From Flammeovirgaceae bacterium (GTDB lineage: Bacteria; Bacteroidota; Bacteroidia; Cytophagales; Cyclobacteriaceae), in the NCBI GenBank assembly GCA_003229495.1, contig QIEB01000019.1:1-18547 (forward strand): DNA of 18,547 bases, given 5' to 3'. How positions within the stretch are numbered: the first letter of the stretch is position 1; each line of letters starts with the position of its first letter. Of this stretch, positions 16,057 through 18,547 are shown in pieces. The position numbers were made by a program, and so were the translations under genes. The notes beneath the pieces are model-generated. The model saw nothing but the letters and a program-made list of their open reading frames with translations, did not search any database and had not been told where the DNA came from.

Positions 16057-16470
16057 CTAGCTGACTGCTTCAATCTCAATTTCCACCAGGAGCTCTTCCA
16101 AGACCAATCTTGCTACTCCAATGAGGCTTTGCGGTGGCTTGGTTCCTGCCTCGGCAATCCAGGTAGTATAAACATCATAATTTTTTAAAAAGCCATCCAT
16201 ATCTGTAGTAAAAAATCTTATGGAAACAATATTTGACCGGTCCATTTTAGCTTCCTGAAGTACGTCGTCGATATTATTAAATGTACATTCCATCTGGCTG
16301 CGTAAATCACCAGGTGCCACTACCGAAAAACCCATCTCAGCATCAGGGTCATCTTTTAATGATACCTGTCCTGAGCATCTAAGATGACGTGTTCCACCTT
16401 CCAGTACTTCTCCCTGATCGATACTAAGGTTAAGGCCCCATTTCATGGGATTAATTGATTCTCTTTTCAT
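16057..16470 (-). CDS. Rid family (YjgF/YER057c/UK114) protein lacking the RidA arginine
   Basis: This 137-residue cytoplasmic protein has the Rid trimer fold pattern: GGTRHLRCSGQVSLKDD (25-41), SQMECTFNNIDDVLQEAKMD (58-77) and a C-terminal VEIEIEAV block. RidA proper hydrolyses enamine/imine intermediates from amino-acid dehydratases and binds the carboxylate with an Arg in a PARS-type motif (Arg105 in E. coli numbering). Here the corresponding stretch reads KPPQSLIGVARL, so that Arg is Gln. The protein therefore likely belongs to one of the other Rid subfamilies, which have unclear or catabolic roles. It starts at ATG 16470, 32 nt after the DUF1080 gene, so the two are probably co-transcribed. 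Confidence 0.85.
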   Translation of the reverse strand: MKRESINPMKWGLNLSIDQGEVLEGGTRHLRCSGQVSLKDDPDAEMGFSVVAPGDLRSQMECTFNNIDDVLQEAKMDRSNIVSIRFFTTDMDGFLKNYDVYTTWIAEAGTKPPQSLIGVARLVLEELLVEIEIEAVS

Positions 16471-16502
16471 TTTATATTGGGTTAATAAGTTAACTAAGAA
16501 TC

Positions 16503-17120
16503 CTATAAAGGTTTATAGCTGATTTCTTTAAAATAAATAACATCTTCATCGCTATGATTTTGTAAACCTATATAACCAGCTTTGGGTCGTGGTCCACGGT
16601 CTGGTTCATAGTCCTTTACTTTTTCAGGAACGGGATCACCGTCTTTGAAATCAGTGACCAATTTTCCGTTCACTTTTACTTTGGTACGATCACCTTTCAA
16701 AGTAATCTCCATCTCGTTCCAACCCGGTTTGCCCGGTGAGGCTTCCGCCTTGGTAAATGAATATAATACCCCGGTTTGATGGTGTAAATCTTCGTTGTCG
16801 GCTATTTGAACCTCAAATCCCTTATTTACGGGCATCCATGGCTCCGTGGGTTTTTCAGGAATTCTAATAAACACCCCGGCATTGCTTTTATCGGCGCCTT
16901 TGTATACTACCTTGATCTTGACATTCTCAAACTTTTGTCCAGTGTACCACAGTAATCCCATCCCGCCATTGGTTTTCAAAAGTCCATCTTCAATAACAAA
17001 GTCTCCATCACCAACATGACTCCAATGGTCCATGTTATTTCCATTAAAAAGTGGCGTCCATTCCTGTCCCCAAGCCGTATTTAGAAACGTAATTAATAAA
17101 ATGCTAAGCAGTAGTCTCAT
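16503..17120 (-). CDS. secreted DUF1080 (3-keto-disaccharide hydrolase-like) protein
   Basis: This 205-residue protein has a clear signal peptide (MRLLLSILLITFLNTAWGQ). The DUF1080 concanavalin-like fold is recognised from the opening EWTPLFNGNNMDHW (20-33), AGVFIRI (81-87), WNEMEITLKGDRTKVKVNGK and the closing GYIGLQNHSDEDVIYFKEISYKPL-type block. Some members cleave 3-keto-glycosides, and most are uncharacterised carbohydrate-active or binding proteins found in Bacteroidota and Planctomycetes. It is the first gene of the right-hand minus-strand set and diverges from the PHP-motif gene across a 120-bp gap holding both promoters. That gap has a 10-bp palindrome TTGGATCCAA (17197-17206). Confidence 0.9.
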   Translation of the reverse strand: MRLLLSILLITFLNTAWGQEWTPLFNGNNMDHWSHVGDGDFVIEDGLLKTNGGMGLLWYTGQKFENVKIKVVYKGADKSNAGVFIRIPEKPTEPWMPVNKGFEVQIADNEDLHHQTGVLYSFTKAEASPGKPGWNEMEITLKGDRTKVKVNGKLVTDFKDGDPVPEKVKDYEPDRGPRPKAGYIGLQNHSDEDVIYFKEISYKPL

Positions 17121-17240
17121 TATCGTATAGTTTATTAAAAGTAAGGCACTGAAAGTAGTATAAGTTTTGTAAATTCTAGCATAAAATTTTAAAAAATTGG
17201 ATCCAACTGGTCCGCTGTGTCTATAACTTACCCCGTAAAC

Positions 17241-18547
17241 ATGCGACTATATACTTACCTTTTAGTAGCTACCTGTCTGTTGGTTCAATCCAACTGCAAT
17301 ACTGAGCAATCTTCTGATAATTTTAGTAGTGGATTCTATCCTGATCTGATAGATAAAGTGGAGCTTCAACCATTGGCTAAACACGTAAAAAGATTGATCA
17401 GGAAACTGGATTACCTTGGTGCGCCATTACCTGACAAGGCCGTGGAACAGTTAAATCAGATTCTTCAAGACCCTAATGACCAGCAAGCAACTCTAATGAT
17501 CCAAAAGACTCTGGACAAATTTTGTTTGGCCAGTGTAATGATCAACCCGGAGTCACGAGTAAAAACCAAACAAGGTCCCGCACCCGCCAGGCTATACCAG
17601 AATGAAACCCAGAGGTTTCTGGTTAAGATCATTAATGAAGCAGGAGTAACCAGCAGCTTGAGGTTATTGTCAGACGAATCGATGCATTCTAACAAGGAAG
17701 GACCACACTCCCATCCTGAAAAAGATTCAACCAGTAAGGATTTATTCAGTTTCAGAATTTATATGCCTGGAGGTTCATGGCTTAACAGTCCATCAAAATC
17801 AAAACTAACCGGACTGGAAGTGAATTATGCCATACTCTTTGTATCCTGCGGACAAACAGGGAAACGAGAAGCGACATTGAGCTTTGATGTTGGTCAGGGA
17901 ACCCAGGACATCGGATTTCGAAGTGAACTGCCCATTCTTTTTAATAGTCTCCCCACGTATCCACTCGAAATAAACAAAATCACAGATGCGACCGGTGAAG
18001 ACCTGATGGCAAGTCTGATCATAAAGAATGAAAATGGTCAAATTTTTCCTGGCCAAACCCAAAGAAATTCTCCCGACCTCTGGTTCCAGCCCCAGATATA
18101 TCGGACCAGTGGAGATCATATTCAACTTCCTGAGGGCCCATATACAGTTACTTGCATGCGAGGACCGGAATATATCCCGCAAACGAAAAACGTAGATATT
18201 GGGACCCAAGGTGCTGCGATATCATTTGAATTGGCCAGATGGATCGACCCTTCGGAATACAATTATTGGTCAGGTGACCATCACATACACGCAGCCGGAT
18301 GCGCCCACTACATAGATCCATTGGAAGGAGTGCTGCCGGAAGCAATGTACAGATATATACAGGGCGAAGACCTAAAAGTGGGCAGCGTACTCACCTGGGG
18401 TCCTGGATTTGATTATCAAAAACAGTTCTTTACCGGTACCACAGACACGATCTCAAAATATCCTTATACGTTGCGTTATGATGTGGAAGTTTCCGGGTTT
18501 GGATCTCATGTTTCCGGGCATTTGGTTTTGCTAAGGCTTCGTGATCA
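17241..18547 (+). CDS. exported protein with PHP-like metal motif (CehA/McbA-like), 3' end outside window
   Basis: The frame is open from ATG 17241 to the window end with no stop, giving 435 visible residues. The N-terminus is a signal sequence (MRLYTYLLVATCLLVQSNC). Cys19 could be a lipidation site, though QSNC is a poor lipobox. Residues about 100-340 look like a secreted all-beta region. At 343-354 YWSGDHHIHAAG (G345 D346 H347 H348 H350) matches the first metal motif (GDxHxH) of PHP-superfamily hydrolases such as CehA/McbA. The rest of the catalytic domain would lie beyond the window. PHP enzymes cleave phosphoesters, carbamates or other esters. Substrate unknown. It is divergently transcribed from the DUF1080 gene and may belong to the same catabolic region. 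Confidence 0.75.
   Translation, partial: MRLYTYLLVATCLLVQSNCNTEQSSDNFSSGFYPDLIDKVELQPLAKHVKRLIRKLDYLGAPLPDKAVEQLNQILQDPNDQQATLMIQKTLDKFCLASVMINPESRVKTKQGPAPARLYQNETQRFLVKIINEAGVTSSLRLLSDESMHSNKEGPHSHPEKDSTSKDLFSFRIYMPGGSWLNSPSKSKLTGLEVNYAILFVSCGQTGKREATLSFDVGQGTQDIGFRSELPILFNSLPTYPLEINKITDATGEDLMASLIIKNENGQIFPGQTQRNSPDLWFQPQIYRTSGDHIQLPEGPYTVTCMRGPEYIPQTKNVDIGTQGAAISFELARWIDPSEYNYWSGDHHIHAAGCAHYIDPLEGVLPEAMYRYIQGEDLKVGSVLTWGPGFDYQKQFFTGTTDTISKYPYTLRYDVEVSGFGSHVSGHLVLLRLRD

Noticed and set aside
17197..17206. 10-bp palindrome TTGGATCCAA in the divergent promoter gap
   Set aside because: It is short and contains a BamHI-type GGATCC core, with no second copy seen. Mentioned only within the DUF1080 entry.

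Overview
The window looks like a chromosomal segment of a Bacteroidota member, probably from the Cytophagia/Cyclobacteriaceae-like part of the phylum. This is inferred from moderate GC, almost no Shine-Dalgarno sequences, a TTG-N18-TAATTTTG promoter of Bacteroidota type, and the gene families present: a DUF1080 protein, a Tat-exported enolase-superfamily enzyme, a CxxC-bearing Crp/Fnr protein and bacterial cation-chloride cotransporter genes. No rRNA, tRNA, CRISPR array, insertion sequence or phage gene was seen.

Left part, plus strand (1-6228): the window opens inside an M81 (MlrC-like) metallopeptidase gene. A Crp/Fnr-type regulator follows, then a two-gene unit. The first gene of that unit is a quinol-nitric-oxide-reductase (qNOR) homologue whose residues match a nitric oxide dismutase (NOD), not a reductase. 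One FeB histidine of the usual HH pair is Asn (N551), the nearby Glu is Gln (Q572), and quinol-site residues are changed (His to Asn, Glu to Asp, C-terminal Asp to Ala). The second gene, 19 nt downstream, is a di-heme cytochrome c of the cytochrome c peroxidase/MauG type with a long N-terminal extension. Two tandem Crp/Fnr-type palindromes, 22 bp centre to centre, lie between the regulator and the NOD gene. The simplest reading is an NO- or redox-regulated module that turns 2 NO into N2 and O2, with the cytochrome as electron or peroxide partner.

Middle part, minus strand (13566 down to 6258): a cation-chloride cotransporter (SLC12/NKCC-like) membrane domain is followed, after one apparent +1 frameshift, by a very long cytoplasmic part. 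That part holds the CCC C-terminal domain, about 650 residues of helical sequence, and an AAA+-type ATPase with a winged-helix-like tail. An MscS-type mechanosensitive channel, a secreted SGNH hydrolase and a beta-carbonic anhydrase follow on the same strand. The cotransporter and MscS suggest a cell-volume or ion-homeostasis unit.

The stretch 13567-14048 has no intact gene, only a start-less, stop-interrupted open frame of unknown origin. Right part, minus strand (17120 down to 14049): a secreted DUF1080 protein, a Rid-family protein lacking the substrate-binding Arg, a small outer-membrane beta-barrel-like protein and a Tat-exported galactonate-dehydratase-like enzyme. This looks like a catabolic set for sugar-acid or other small organic substrates. 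A divergent plus-strand gene (17241 to the window end) encodes an exported protein with a PHP-like GDHHIH metal motif and runs off the window.
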